From Tanytarsus gracilentus (lineage: Eukaryota; Arthropoda; Insecta; Diptera; Chironomidae), in the NCBI GenBank assembly GCA_038502055.1, contig JAXRKN010000037.1:6232501-6296500 (forward strand): a stretch of DNA of 64,000 nucleotides, written 5' to 3'. The notes beneath the pieces are model-generated. The model was given only the letters and a program-made list of their open reading frames with translations. It had not been told where the DNA came from and ran no database searches. A program made the translations under genes and the position numbers. Of the stretch, positions 50,459 to 62,803 are shown in pieces. Every line of letters begins with the position of its first letter. Position 1 is the stretch's first letter.

Positions 50459-53002
50459 ATGAATGCGGTAAATAAAGTGAACAATTTAGCGAATGTTTCG
50501 GTAACTTCTTCATCCCATCAGCAGACACAGCCACGAGTTCGGCAAACAATTTATGCATCACAATTGCACAGAGATGGATCAAAGTGCTTCATATGCGATG
50601 AAAATATATTGGGCGTGCCGACCAGTCTCAAAGATTCCGAAACACAAACGTCGCACGAAAAAGTGACAAAAAAGCTCGCAAGATTGGTCGGTGACGATTT
50701 CTGTGTCGTTGTTTCGGAAGAGGATGTTATTTGCAGGCGCTGCCTAACCCTCTTCAATACAATGGACAAGTATGAGTTCGACTTGGAGAATGTTCGTACA
50801 CGCTTAAAGGGCTTTATCAATAAAAAGTACTCGATCGAGGATGAGGAGCCTCCCGCCAAGATCCAGAGGTTAAGTGAGCCGCAAACTAATCGCTGGCAAA
50901 ACACATCGTTATCATCATCTACAACAGCAGCAGCAGCAGTTTCAACTCATAAGGAGGCGGCCGAGAATCAATTGAAGCATTTATCGAATTCTCCCGGTAA
51001 AAGAGGCGGTCCTGTTAAATTGTATAAATGCATTGCTTGCGATTTCAAGACGACAGATCTAAACGCTTTCCAGCCGCACTCGAGTGTGTGTAAAGGACAA
51101 ACAAAGCCTAACCAAACCGCATCGCCAGCACAAAATCGTGCGGGAGCAAATCGAGTGACGTATACGTCGCCAGGTGTCGGTGGGATACAGCAGAGACAGA
51201 CTTTAACGACTTCACCAAATACACAGCAAGTTGGCCGCACTACTATTGTTCGCAATAATGTTGGCAATTCTACCGCGGCTATCGCATCTAGCGGTAATAC
51301 GATTCTTGCTTGTCCACATTGCGATTTCAAGACGGCCGATCGAAATGTCTTTAATGAGCATCAGCAGCGAAATCACATGAAATTACGACCATTCAAGTGT
51401 CGCATGTGCTTAGAACGTTTTGCAACACGCGAAGCCGCTCAGGTTCATGCTAAAATTCATTCGAGCAATGGATTAAAATGCGGCATTTGCAGTCGTCAAT
51501 TTGTGAAGCGCGAACTCTTTGATTCGCACATGAAGACACACGAAAATGAAAGATTCAAGTCGGTTCAGCAGCAAGAGGTCATTGTTATGAGCAAGCAAGG
51601 CGATCAGGGGAGAGGAAATGTAAAAACACAAAAGCCATTAACCGATATCATCAAGGAAGCCTTAAGTGAGGAGGATCAAGACGGAGTAAATGAATTTATT
51701 GAATTCCACTCGTGCAATTTGTGTTCATTGACTTTCGTCAATAAGAAACTTTACGCTCAACATATGAAGACTCACGAGAGTCCGGTGAAAATTGATCCTC
51801 AAGTGAGCTATATCAAGGGCGGAAAGTCTCAAGACACGATGGGCGACTTGGAGAGTATCTTCGAGAAAATGCATTCAGAAACGGGTCATCATGTAGCAAC
51901 TTCAAATGGATCCCTTAGCGATAGTAAGAATGTCTTGATTACTACACAAGAGAGCGGTGGAATCACGTATAATATCACCATCCCACAAGACGATATTCCA
52001 CAAGATGATGTAAGTGTTAGACTTTATTTTAAGTTTATCACCAAATTAATTTGATTATTAATTTTACAGAAGCCTGTTCGCATCGATATGCCAAGTTTGA
52101 CGGACACTGATGACAAGACGATTCCCGTTAGCATGCCAAGTCTTCACGATGACGAAAATACACAAAGTAGTCAAGAACAGCATGCCGAAATTCAACAAAT
52201 CGAAGGTGAATCCATTCCGATGGATTTAGAGGAGCTTCAACAAGCGGCAGCGGCCGAAGGACAACAATTGAAGTTTATAGTTGACGAAAATGGACAATTT
52301 TTGCAACTTGATAATCACATTTTAACCACCGACGCCGATGGAAATCAGATTTTAGTTCAGGGGACTGATCAAGAGCAATTGCAACATTTACTCCAAAGTG
52401 TTGGCGTTGATGGAAATCAAGTTTTAGTTCAACTACAAGATAATGGCGAGGGAATGGACGGTGAAACAGCTACTCTTCAATTCGGCGATGGTGCACAGGG
52501 ACAAATGATTTTGGTTCAAAACGAAAATGGAGAGAGTCAATTGATTGATGCGTCAATGTTGCAAACAGAAGGCGGAAATTTGGTTTTGCAGCAAGGTGCT
52601 GACGGCGAAACAACGCTCACAACTGCTGATGGAATTCCAGTTTCTGTTTCATTTTCGGGCGAGGGAGCGGATGGACAAATAACAGTCACAATGGCCGGAA
52701 CTGGAGAAGACGGTCAGCCAATCTTTATTCAACAACCCGTTGAAGATGCCGAAGGTGAGGCTGAAGGTGGGAAAATGGAAGAGGTTACGATGCAATTGGA
52801 AGAGAGTTCACAAGAGTCTACGACAACGGCCATTGAAAGTGCGCCAACATCCACTGAACATCCAGTGTCAGCAAGTGAAGAGATACCATCAACTGAGACT
52901 GCAGAGACTGTTGTCGAAAAAGACAGTAATGTCGAGGAGAAGAAAGAAGAAGCGAATAGCGAAGAAAAGCCAACTGAGGAAAAGACTTCTATGGAAGATT
53001 AA
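50459..53002 (+). CDS. ZAD-type C2H2 zinc-finger protein with Gln/acidic activation-like tail
   Basis: Nuclear protein, probably a sequence-specific transcription factor. Exons 50459-52009 and 52070-53002 give 827 aa from the first in-frame ATG. The open frame reaches back to the acceptor at 50419, so a start in an upstream exon is possible. Residues about 43-115 form a ZAD-like domain (CFICDENILG ... VICRRCLTLFNTMD), the insect zinc-finger-associated dimerisation module. Fingers follow: one incomplete (YKCIACDFKTTDLNAF), then LACPHCDFKTADRNVFNEH, FKCRMCLERFATREAAQVH, LKCGICSRQFVKRELF and HSCNLCSLTFVNKKLYAQH. The C-terminal 300 residues are Gln/Glu/Gly-rich with recurring units such as DGNQILVQ, DGNQVLVQ, GQMILVQ and DGQPIFIQ, which look like an activation region. 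I cannot name the Drosophila orthologue. Confidence 0.85.
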
Positions 53003-54133
53003 AAAAAGGTACAATCGAATTAAATTAATTTTTATATTTAAATTGACTTTAAATTTTCAGCATGTGGAAACTTTATCTTAAATTAAGTTTTAGGATCAGC
53101 TCTCAAAAGCCGTTATTTTCGTGAGCATGTAAATTATTGTGCAGAAAATCTTTCCATCTTAAAATTGTACTAAAGGATTTAACAAACACATTTCTTTGCT
53201 GAACGCTAATTATGAGCGTAAGAAAAAAATATCTTTTTGTATAAAATATTAAATATAATTTTAAAACACACACGAGAAATTTATATCAAAAAAAGTAATA
53301 GGGAAGAAAAAAATTATAAAAAAAGATAAAAAAAAATAGCTAGCAAGAGTTTTGTAGTTTTCATTTGCTTTAAGTTACTAAGCAAAATCAAATAACCATA
53401 ATTTTTTTTATCAGCGCAGTCGAGAGTGTGTAGCAAACAATTGTTCATTTAAATTTTTACTCCGTTTTCAATCTTAAAAACACATTCGTGCGTTCATTAA
53501 ACATTTTCTTTAAAAGTTATGTATGGAAAAAAAATAGAAAAAGCGTTTAATTTTAAGACTTAATAACTTTGAAAAAAAAGAATTCATTTCTTGCACCGTG
53601 GTACACCTACAAAAAAACTAATTGAAGTACGAAGATGCATAAAAATTTTAATCTAATATTATAATTATAAATCCGAGCACTGTATCTGATGAATATATAT
53701 ATCTAATTATTTAAATTGGTAAGGATATGAATTATTCTATTCAAAAAATTTATTCATTCTCTGTATGAAGAAGAAAAATCCGTTTATTATTGTAATGTTA
53801 GGCCTTGAAGAAAACAGATTGCGTAAAAAAATGAAAATAATAAAAAGTGAAAATTAAAGAAATTATTTTTAATATTAAAATTTAATATCAACAATTCTAT
53901 GTTAATTACCTAATGAAAATCTTTATTCATGTAAATAAAAAATGATTTTGACAGAATCACAAAATTTTAAAGTTTTTATGCTTGCAACATATTGGTTAGT
54001 ATTTTAAATTTAAGAAAATTTACCTCACCATTTTAAAAAAAATACTTCACCATGTGGTGAACAATAGGGTAAAAAATATTTTTTTTGGGTAAAACTCAGT
54101 CGCACCTTCGCCGCAAAAAAAATAAACAACAAA
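53003..54133. other. Probable long 3' UTR of the zinc-finger gene and spacer
   Basis: 1.1 kb of AT-rich DNA with several AATAAA and TATAAA-like sequences and no ORF of interest. A TTTTCAG at about 53054-53060 might mark a 3' UTR intron. Surf1 starts at its right edge. Confidence 0.45.
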
Positions 54134-55048
54134 ATGAATTTTAAAAGTTTAAGAGCATTTTCGCAATCTTTTAAATCTATCAATGGGCTGAAAGCAATAA
54201 GAAACTTCTCGGAAAGAAGACCAGCACCGGAATTGCCAACGTCAAGAGGAAATAAACACAAAATCTCAGGATTTGGAAAATTCTTATTTGTAACATTTTA
54301 ATTTTTCATGAAATTGCTGAATAATAATATAATTAAATTTTAGTTAATTCCTGTCACAACATTTTCTTTGGGCACGTGGCAAGTAAAACGCAAAATGTGG
54401 AAGGAGAGTCTTATTAAAGAGATGGAGGACAAACTCAATATGAATCCAGAGCAACTTCCTGATAATTTGGAAGACTTGAACAAAATGGAATATCGCAATG
54501 TAAAACTTCGCGGAGTCTTTCTGCATGATCGGGAACTTTATTTGGGACCTAGAAGTTTACTTTCACCGAGCAATGAACCGAATGAACAGGGAGGTGGTGG
54601 TGTTTTTTCAAGTAAGAGCTCAACAGGCTATCAAGTAATAACTCCATTTAAAATCGAAGGAAGAGAGGAGACAATTCTTGTTAATCGTGGCTGGGTGCCG
54701 AGAAATAAAATGAATCCAAATTTGAGGAAAAATGGCCAAGTAGAAGGAACAGTTGAGATTCAAGGCATCGTTCGATTAGACGAACAAAGACCTCAGTTTA
54801 CACCTCAACATAAAAGTGACTTGTTTCTCTATCGAGATTTAGAAAGAATGTGTTCCCTAACTCATGCTGATCCCTTCTTTATCGATATGAAATATGACTC
54901 TAAACTTCCACCGGATGCGCCAATAGGAAGTCAAACGAGAGTGACACTTAGAAATGAACATCTTCAATATATCATCACGTGGTATTCATTAAGCGGCATC
55001 ACTGCCTTTCTATGGTGGAGACAAATTGTTAAGCGGGTTCCATTCTGA
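54134..55048 (+). CDS. Surf1: Surf1, cytochrome c oxidase assembly factor
   Basis: Surf1 is an inner-mitochondrial-membrane protein needed for assembly of complex IV. Exons 54134-54289 and 54344-55048 join in phase to 286 aa, a usual length. The N-terminus (MNFKSLRAFSQSFK) is basic and Ser-rich, like a mitochondrial presequence. The first membrane segment (FGKFLFLIPVTTFSLGTWQ) spans the intron, and the SURF1 motif GTWQVKRKMWK follows. The intermembrane domain includes YLGPRSL, GYQVITPF, ILVNRGWVPR and HLQYIITWYSLS, the last being the start of the second membrane segment. The ORF is complete. The gene is compact and lies 280 bp from the 3' end of sugarless on the other strand. Confidence 0.93.
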
Positions 55049-55328
55049 AAAGTTAACTCAATCTATAGGAAATGAAGCTAAAATTTATTTGAAATCAACT
55101 TTAATGATTTCTTTTAAACCTTTTGAGAGTTTATTTATAATATCATAAATTGTTTAAATAAAAATGCATACATAGGCTTATAAGAGTGTACTCTTAATTT
55201 TGTTCGATTGGGTAAATACGTCTTAGGAAATTTCTCTAGCTAAAATATGATTTAGATAAAGTTTAAGATTCTTTAATAATTGCGATATGCAAAGGCAGAC
55301 AAAAATATATATATCGAGTGGAATTAAG

Positions 55329-57374
55329 TTACTGTTGTGGAATACATCCGAAATTTCTCATCAATCCAGCCCTATTTAGTTTCTTGCCGATCGTTACCAC
55401 TTGAAAGCCCATGTCTTGGAGTGCTTCGTGATCAAGAATTTTACGACCATCAAAAATGTAAGCTGGCTTCATCATTGACTGATATATTTTTTTAAAATCA
55501 AGCTCAACAAATTCATCCCACTCAGTGCAAATGACTATTGCATGGGTATTCGCCACAGCAGCATAAGGATCAGTAAATATTTCAATGGCCTTTTTAACTT
55601 GTTCGGGACTATCGGTTACTCGTGCCGAAGTCAAGTCCAAAATCATCTGCGATTTTTCTACTTTTGGATCATAAAGATTCAGCTTTGCACCTTCTTCGAG
55701 AAGAGTTTTACACACTGAAATTGCAGGAGTCTCACGAGTGTCACCGGTATTTTTCTTAAATGCAAATCCGAGAATACTTATGTGCTTATCGTTAACCGTG
55801 TTAAAAAGGCACTCGATAATTTTTTGAGAGAATCGTTCCTTCTGATATTCATTCATGTCGATGACTTTCTGCCAATACTCGGCAACTTCTGGTAAATTTA
55901 ATTTCTCGCATATATAGACGAGATTGAGAAGATCTTTTTGGAAACATGAACCACCAAATCCGACGGATGCTTGCAGAAATTTTGATCCAATACGAGAATC
56001 GAGTCCAATGGCTCGTGCTACTTCCGAAACATCAGCACCCGTGACCTCACAAACTGCCGATAATGAATTGATGCTTGAAATTCTTTGTGCCAACATTGCA
56101 TTTGCGGCAAGCTTTGAAAGCTCCGAGCTCCAAGTATTTGTAGTAAGAATTTTCTCTTTACCCACCCAATGTCCATAAACCCAGCAAAGTGTTTCAACCG
56201 CTAATTTTCCCTCTGGCGTTTCCTCTCCGCCAATTAATACTCGATCAGGATTCATTAAATTTTCAATGGCAGTGCCTTCAGCCAGAAATTCGGGGTTCGA
56301 TAAAATTGAATAGTTAACACCCGGTTTATTGTTAGCCTTTAACACTCGCATAATACTTTCGGCTGCACGTACTGGAACAGTACTTTTTTCCACAACTATT
56401 TTACTACTCTTGGCGACATTTGCAATGAGACGAGCGCAACCTTCAACATGTTTAAGATCCGCTGCTCTTCCTTTCCCGTTGCCATTGACTTTAGTCGGAG
56501 TGTTTACCGAGATAAAAATCAACTCTGCCTCATTGATTGCCGTTGCCATATCCGTTGAGAAAAAAAGATTTCTTCCTCGACATTTTTGTACGACTTCATC
56601 GAGACCAGGCTGCAATAAAAAAATTTGAAATACATAAGAGTGAAGCATAATATTCAAGTTAATGTCATGTAAAATAAAATGGTGAGAGGAAAACCTTGAA
56701 GAAGACTCAAGTACATGATGAATAATAATGATGATCATCATCATATTTGCAGACTCGACTTGAACTTTTTGCCACGTTTAAGATCTGAACAAAAAAGCGG
56801 CAAAAGCCTTTTTTTTACAGTTGATTAAATAAATGAGTTTGACGTGACTTTGAGCAAATTTATTTTATGTTTGCACACATGCTATTATAATTAATTAACG
56901 GTTCATTTAATTTATTGTTGAATTCCGATAAGATTATGTTCATTGTAATTAGGGAAATATTTTTGAAAAAAAAAATAGCATGACAAATGATACGAGCACC
57001 ACCCATTTAAATTTTAAATATAACTAATAAAGGGATCGGAAGTACGAGATTTATGTTTATCGTATCCAACATTCTAAAAATAATGTTTTAAAAAACTAAA
57101 ACCAGACACACTACAACTTACCTCGTAAATGGGAAGCTTTTCCGAGTTCCATTGGCTTATTCTTTCATCACTAACATCCACGACCGTGATTTTAATATCA
57201 GGACACATAAGCGCCATAACGGAACAAGTTGGACCTATTATTAAAATTGTTTGCTTATAATATTGCTCTTGAACCTTAAATTAATTAATTAATACCTCCA
57301 ACATATCCACCGCCTATACAGCATATCTTCGTTATTGGATGCTTTGGAAAGCCATTGCAATCGCCATTCTCCAT
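55329..57374 (-). CDS. sgl: UDP-glucose 6-dehydrogenase (sugarless)
   Basis: Cytosolic enzyme that oxidises UDP-glucose to UDP-glucuronate with two NAD+, feeding heparan and chondroitin sulphate synthesis. Exons 57374-57296, 57234-57122 and 56609-55329 join in phase to 490 aa, as expected for the family. Seen: the N-terminal NAD-binding motif ICCIGGGYVGG across the first intron; VVEKSTVPVR; SNPEFLAEGTAI; the catalytic Cys286 in GFGGSCFQKD; and the C-terminal UDP-binding domain (ILGFAFKKNTGDTRETPA, VICTEWDEF). No key residue seems missing. The 512 bp second intron is the largest. The start is MENGDCNG, and 366 bp separate it from the divergent gene to the right. Confidence 0.95.
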
Positions 57375-57740
57375 CTTTTGACCTTCGGTTAAATTCTTGT
57401 CGATTATTTCAATTAGAATTCAATGAACTTTTTTTGTTTTTTTTTTCTATGAAAAAATTATGAATCACTTCAAAACCTGTTTTCTCAATAATCTTCACAT
57501 AAATGCTTTGCAACTTGAATAGACACGAAGATTACAGGAAGTTAACTATGAGATTACAGCATAAAAAGCACGTCTTGTCACGTTTAATTGTAAATTAATA
57601 CTAAAATCTAAAATTCAACTTCATCGAAATCTTTTTTGTTCTTCTTCTTCTTTTCATCTCGAGGAATTTCGAATTGCAGAAAGGGCAAACATTATTTACA
57701 AACAAAAGAAAATTATTTTTTTTCATAAAATAAATTAAGT
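57375..57740. promoter_or_regulatory. Divergent promoter of sgl and the DHS-like gene
   Basis: 366 bp between two start codons on opposite strands, AT-rich, with T-runs. It must serve both genes unless the DHS-like gene uses a distant 5' exon. No clear core element was recognised. Confidence 0.45.
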
Positions 57741-58703
57741 ATGGAGGAGGAACCAAAAATAGCCAAAAATGCTGTCCTGCAAAGGAGTAACTTTGATCTT
57801 CATAATCAAGTGATTGTCAAAGGCTATGAATTTAATGGAGGCATTAATTATGAAGAAATTATTAAATCGTTCGCAAAAACCGGCTTTCAAGCGACAAAAT
57901 TTCAATTAACTGTGGATGAAATTAATAAAATGTTATCGAGCCGAAACAAACCGTTGAGCGAGGAAGATGAAGATAATTATGAAGAAGACGAATTTATCAA
58001 GAGAAAACATCAGTGTACGATATTTTTTGGATACACTGAAGGAATGAGAGGAAATATACGATATCTAGTTCAGCACAGTCTAATTGATTGCCTTGTAACG
58101 TCAGCAGGAGGAATCGAAGAGGATTTAATTGAATGCCTTTCCAACACATTTGAAAGTTGGATAATGCCATTGCTGGATGAGATGTTAGAGGAACAGAAAA
58201 GCCTTAAAACACTCTGGACTCCATCAAAAATGATTCAAAGATTAGGCGAAAGGATAGATAACGAGGAGTCGATTTATTACTGGGCAGCAAAAAATAAAAT
58301 TCCTGTGTTTTGTCCAGCACTAACTGATGGCAGCTTAGGCGACATGATGTATTTTCATTCGTTCAGAAATCCAGGCCTGGTTTTAGATATTCTCGAGGAC
58401 TTAAGGAGAATCAATAAGATTGCAATGAAGGCTAAAGAGTCTGGAATTATAGCGATTGGTGGAGGTGTGACTAAACATCATTTGATGAAAGCCAATTGCA
58501 TCAGAGATGGGTCAGATTTTTGTGTTTTTATCAATGAAATTCTTGAGTATGATGGCTCTGACAGCGGTGCATCTCCCGATGAAAGTGTCGCGGCTGGAAA
58601 AATTAAACCCTATGCAACACCGGTTAAGCTCTTTTGTAATACTTCATTATTTCTTCCATTGCTCATCTCACAGACTTTTTGCAAATTTCAACAAGTTCGT
58701 TAA
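57741..58703 (+). CDS. Intronless deoxyhypusine synthase-like protein, probable pseudoenzyme
   Basis: 320 aa in one exon, clearly related to deoxyhypusine synthase (about 370 aa), which modifies eIF5A using spermidine and NAD. Conserved: QCTIFFGYT, RYLVQHSLIDCLVT, AGGIEEDLIE, WTPSKMIQRLG, PALTDGSLGD, GGGVTKHH (His246), YDGSDSGASPDE and GK287, the position of the catalytic Lys329 of human DHPS. Changed: the TSN...S loop that holds NAD is shortened to TEGMRG; about 32 residues are gone between LIECLSNTF and ESWIMP; the active-site Trp before GK is Ala285; INTAQE is INEILE; and the ADAS strand is CNTS. The frame is fully open and the start is the first ATG. It lies 179 bp before spastin. Loss of several cofactor contacts suggests little or no activity by itself. 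It is probably a retained retrocopy-derived paralog, with a canonical DHS elsewhere. Confidence 0.85.
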   Translation: MEEEPKIAKNAVLQRSNFDLHNQVIVKGYEFNGGINYEEIIKSFAKTGFQATKFQLTVDEINKMLSSRNKPLSEEDEDNYEEDEFIKRKHQCTIFFGYTEGMRGNIRYLVQHSLIDCLVTSAGGIEEDLIECLSNTFESWIMPLLDEMLEEQKSLKTLWTPSKMIQRLGERIDNEESIYYWAAKNKIPVFCPALTDGSLGDMMYFHSFRNPGLVLDILEDLRRINKIAMKAKESGIIAIGGGVTKHHLMKANCIRDGSDFCVFINEILEYDGSDSGASPDESVAAGKIKPYATPVKLFCNTSLFLPLLISQTFCKFQQVR

Positions 58704-58881
58704 ATCCCGCTCAAAATTTAAATTCAAATTGATCGATGAAATTCAAAGCAGCTCGAATCGATGAAAAGCTCGCACACCCCTCAAAACAAAAAAAAGTTTT
58801 CTTTCGCAAGATGAAAAAGTAAAATTTTAGAAATGTACTGAAAAAATTAGTTATAGTGCTTCGATTTAAGATAAACTTGTG

Positions 58882-61800
58882 ATGGTTCGAAAGACAAAGT
58901 CGCAATCAGATGCATGTCCATCAAAAAACGATAACGACTCGCCAGATGAAAGAAAAACATTTATAATACTGAGTTTCCCACTTATCGTTTTATTCAACAT
59001 TATCAAGGCATTATTGTTTGAACTATTTATTATTCTTAAATTCATTTACAACACCTCATCGCGGCTCGTTAATAAACCTTCAAATCTTCAACAAACGGTG
59101 AATTTAGAAGTTGTAAAAGGTGACGAAGACAACAAAGAATTGGACACAATGGACCTATTGCAAAAACAAAAATTTCACCACAAAAAAGCATTTGAATACA
59201 TTTCGCAAGCATTGAAGATAGATGAGACTCAAAATTCAGGTGAGTAATTTAATTATCTCGAGCCATTCAACACAGAAAGTCCCTCTAGACGATTAAATTA
59301 AATTGCATTCTCTCGCTTTAAATGGAAGTTGTTAGTCGGTGATGTCATTGCCTTTTTAATCTTGTCTGCACATGTCTCTTACGACACCACTATATGTGTT
59401 ATGACCTTAGCCATAGCCGAAATCTAATTTTATGTACCCACACACATCACATTCAAATTGAGTCTCTTCATTGGCAAATTGACAAGAAATTTAAAGTGCG
59501 AGATAAAATGAGAAAATTTTTTCTGCTTGATAGAGCCATCAGAACTATTCTATATGGCATTTAAATTGTGTCACAATTACATTGAATTGCGAGTGCCGTC
59601 GACTGTGAAGTAAAAATGTCGGCAACTCATTCCACAGCATTGAATGGCATTTCGCCCACCCTTACCCACCCTCTTCCTTCTTATTATTTTTTTTCGTTGC
59701 ACACAAAACGGAAAAACACAAGAATAAATTTTTCCCAAGTTTCACGACATTGTAGACACGCGTAGAATGAATACTATATGACCAATATCATTTTCCCTCA
59801 AAAAAAAAACGCAGAGCAAAAGGAAATTGCAATCAACCTCTACCGTGAGGGCATTTTGGAATTGGAGCGAGGTATTAACATCGATGTGTGGCAGGGAACG
59901 GGAGAGAAATGGACAAAAGCACAACGCTTACATGATAAAATGCAAACAAATCTCGCTATGGCAAAGGATCGATTAAACTTTTTAGGTAAGTAGATTATTA
60001 GGAACAAAGCTTTTTTGGTGTTTTTTGGAAGGGGTTTTCTCCTCTTCGTTACCCCAACTAGCTTATAGTGTTTTTTATTCTATATTTTTTTTAATTTATT
60101 TTTTTTGTTTTAAAACCAACCAACGTTGAAATCTTCTATCCCGTTTACATATAAAATCCTAAAACTACGCACTTACAACACACACTCACTCATAAATATT
60201 TGTACTGTCAAACTATTCAGAATTAATGATAGCTGAAAACACAAAACTGTTGAATCAGGAATCTCGTCGTAAAGCGGCGAGCGTACAATCAATTACGGAC
60301 AAAATGAGCCGTTTGACACATAAAAAGGTTACAAAGCCGTGTATGGTAAATGAATATGGTAGTGCTAATAGCAAAATTGCTAGTTCTGGTGATAGAGCCG
60401 AGAAGGTTGAGAGCAATCATTCCAATTTAAGCAACAACAAAAGCAAGTCTTCCACAGAAGGTAAGAGTATATCAACAATTTGATTAAATTATTCCTCACA
60501 AATTGACAAAAATGCAGTAAATAGTACAAGGCTCACCATTAGTTATTTAACATCCACAATGTATAAAAGATAACAAAATAGCAAAAAAAAAAATTGATTT
60601 AATCAATCATCATTTTTAACATTGGTTGGTAATTTTTTATTGCAAAATTTATTTCTCTGCATTTTAATTTTTTCCAATTAAATGTTTTCCAACTATAGCT
60701 GTGTGTGTGTATGTGTGAACAAGATCGCTATCAAATATCATCATTAATTATGTCGTATTTTTTACTTCTTCATTTTAAATAGCTACGGGTAAATTAACGA
60801 ACCGACGTGCAAATCTCACCATGAATAAAAGCCAAACATTACCACGAAATATGTCAAGAGCACTCACAAATGTCAACAACACTGCAATTACAAGAAAACC
60901 AGCCACACCGCCCGCCATTCGACGGCAATTTTCCGCATCAGGCTCTTCGTCGCCGCGTAAGACAAACAATATTTCAGGACGCGCCACGCCGCCTATGAGA
61001 TCGCGAACACCACAAGGTCAGACATCTAATCAGAGCATTATATCGGTTAAGGGCGTTGAACAGAAGCTTGTGCAAACGATTATGGATGAAATTGTGGAGG
61101 GTGGACAGAAAGTGGAATTTAACGATATTGCTGGAAATGAATTAGCAAAACAAGCGTTAAAGGAAATGGTTATCCTGCCAGCGATTCGACCAGAACTCTT
61201 CACTGGATTGCGAATACCCGCAAAAGGACTGTTGCTTTTTGGCCCTCCAGGTAAAACGATTTATTGTAGCATTTCGTGCTCAAAAAATGTTTAAATCGAT
61301 TCCTTTGTTTGCCTTTTAGGAAATGGAAAGACATTGCTTGCGCGCGCTGTTGCAAATGAATGTTCCGCAACATTCTTTAGTATTTCAGCTTCCTCTCTCA
61401 CGTCGAAGTACGTTGGTGATGGTGAAAAGATGGTTCGTGCTTTGTTTGCTGTAGCACGCGAATTGCAACCTTCGATTATTTTCATCGATGAAATTGATTC
61501 CTTGTTATCGGAGAGAAGTAACAGCGAACATGAAGCGTCGAGACGATTAAAAACTGAATTTTTAATTCAATTCGATGGATTGCCAACTGGAAATTCAGAT
61601 AGCGAGAAAGTTTTGGTAATGGCCGCAACAAACAGACCAACAGATCTTGATGAGGCGGCTCTTCGTCGATTTCCAAAAAGAGTTTATGTCACCCTTCCAG
61701 ATTTCGACACACGCCTATCACTACTAAGTCTTCTCCTTCAAAAGCAAAATAGCCCACTCAATGATGAGGAGCTAAAGACATTGTCTCGATTGACTGATGG

Positions 61801-62020
61801 CTACTCTGGCTCTGATTTAACAGCTCTAGCAAGAGATGCAGCGCTTGAGCCAATTCGAGGATTGGATTTGGCGGAAGTAAAAGAAATGGATTTATCAAAA
61901 GTTCGACCAATAACATTGCCCGATTTTCAAAACTCATTAAAGCGTATTCGCAAGTCAGTGTCACCGTCGAGCCTGAAAGAATTTGAGCGATGGTCGCAAG
62001 AGTACGGTATCAAGAACTAA
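58882..62020 (+). CDS. spas: Spastin, microtubule-severing AAA ATPase
   Basis: Spastin severs microtubules and acts at ER and endosomal membranes. Exons 58882-59239, 59815-59985, 60221-60460, 60783-61250 and 61320-62020 join in phase to 645 aa. In order: a short N-terminus; a hydrophobic hairpin at about residues 25-55 (FIILSFPLIVLFNII); a MIT domain (about 95-177, spanning intron 1); a basic Ser/Thr/Pro-rich linker with the microtubule-binding region; and the AAA domain with Walker A GPPGNGKT (residues 410-417, split by intron 4), pore loop KYVGDGEK (442-449), Walker B IIFIDEID (465-472), sensor NRP and the arginine-finger segment ALRRFPKR. It ends with the spastin C-terminal helix (ERWSQEYGIKN). 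The hydrophobic hairpin and MIT separate it from katanin and fidgetin. No key residue is lost. Confidence 0.95.
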
Positions 62021-62734
62021 ACTGGAAATTATTTAATATGATAAGTCACTTTATAATGTAATTAAGGCTAACTTGCTTTCCTTTTTAATTTTCAACACTT
62101 TGTGATTTTTCATCATTTAAGAATTCAGGATTCAAAAAGATTTGTTACACGTGAAAAAAAAACAGTTTAGTCAATCAAGTCATTTTTTTAAACGCTTTTA
62201 AATTTTACTCGAATATAGTTGTTGACTAACTTGACTTTTATGTTGCTGTCAAGTTGATTTCCTAAGCTTAAGCATGCATAAGATTCATAAGGAAAATTTT
62301 ATTATTTAATTTAATGCTGATACTCTGAATGAAAACTCTTTAAAATAATAAAAAAAAAAACAAATTTTTCAAAGCTTAAACGAATGAATTTTTTAAAGAG
62401 TAAAAAAATTCCAGACATGTACAACAGTGTGTCTACTGTCGCTGCGCAACATAAACTCTGAGCAACGTTGAGGGGCTCATGAGCATCATATAAACTTCGC
62501 TCAATTGTTTTCGGAATTTCAACTGAAACGGACGCACGATTTTCATGTTTTTCGGTTTTTATAAATATTTTCCGGCTTAAAAGTGACAAAAGTGCATAAA
62601 ATATCATTTATTGAGCGCTCATCATCGAAATCTAAGCGAAAAATATCTTAATAGCTGTGAAAAAATTGCGAAAAGAAGAAAATTATTCAATTTTGTATTA
62701 CACAAAAAATAAGTGTTAAAAATCATTAAACAAA
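62021..62734. other. Spastin 3' UTR and upstream region of Lasp
   Basis: Spacer of 714 bp between genes on the same strand. The right end should contain the Lasp 5' UTR. No other coding signal was seen. Confidence 0.5.
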
Positions 62735-62803
62735 ATGAATAAAAATTGTGCTCGCTGTATGAAAGTTGTGTATGCCACGGAAGAGTTCAAGTGTTTAGAG
62801 AAG
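62735..62803 (+). CDS. Lasp: Lasp (LIM and SH3 domain protein), first coding exon only
   Basis: A 23-codon exon (MNKNCARCMKVVYATEEFKC then LEK) ends in AAG|GTACAGG, a donor in phase 0. It is the very start of the Lasp LIM domain, whose orthologues begin MN.(T/N)CARC.K.VYP.E...CLDK. The two first zinc-binding Cys (CARC) are present. Lasp binds actin, and in Drosophila acts in muscle sarcomeres and germline development. The rest of the LIM domain, nebulin repeats and SH3 are not in the window, so the first intron is over 1.2 kb. This is too short for a confident call by itself; the N-terminal match and the donor site together make it likely. Confidence 0.72.
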
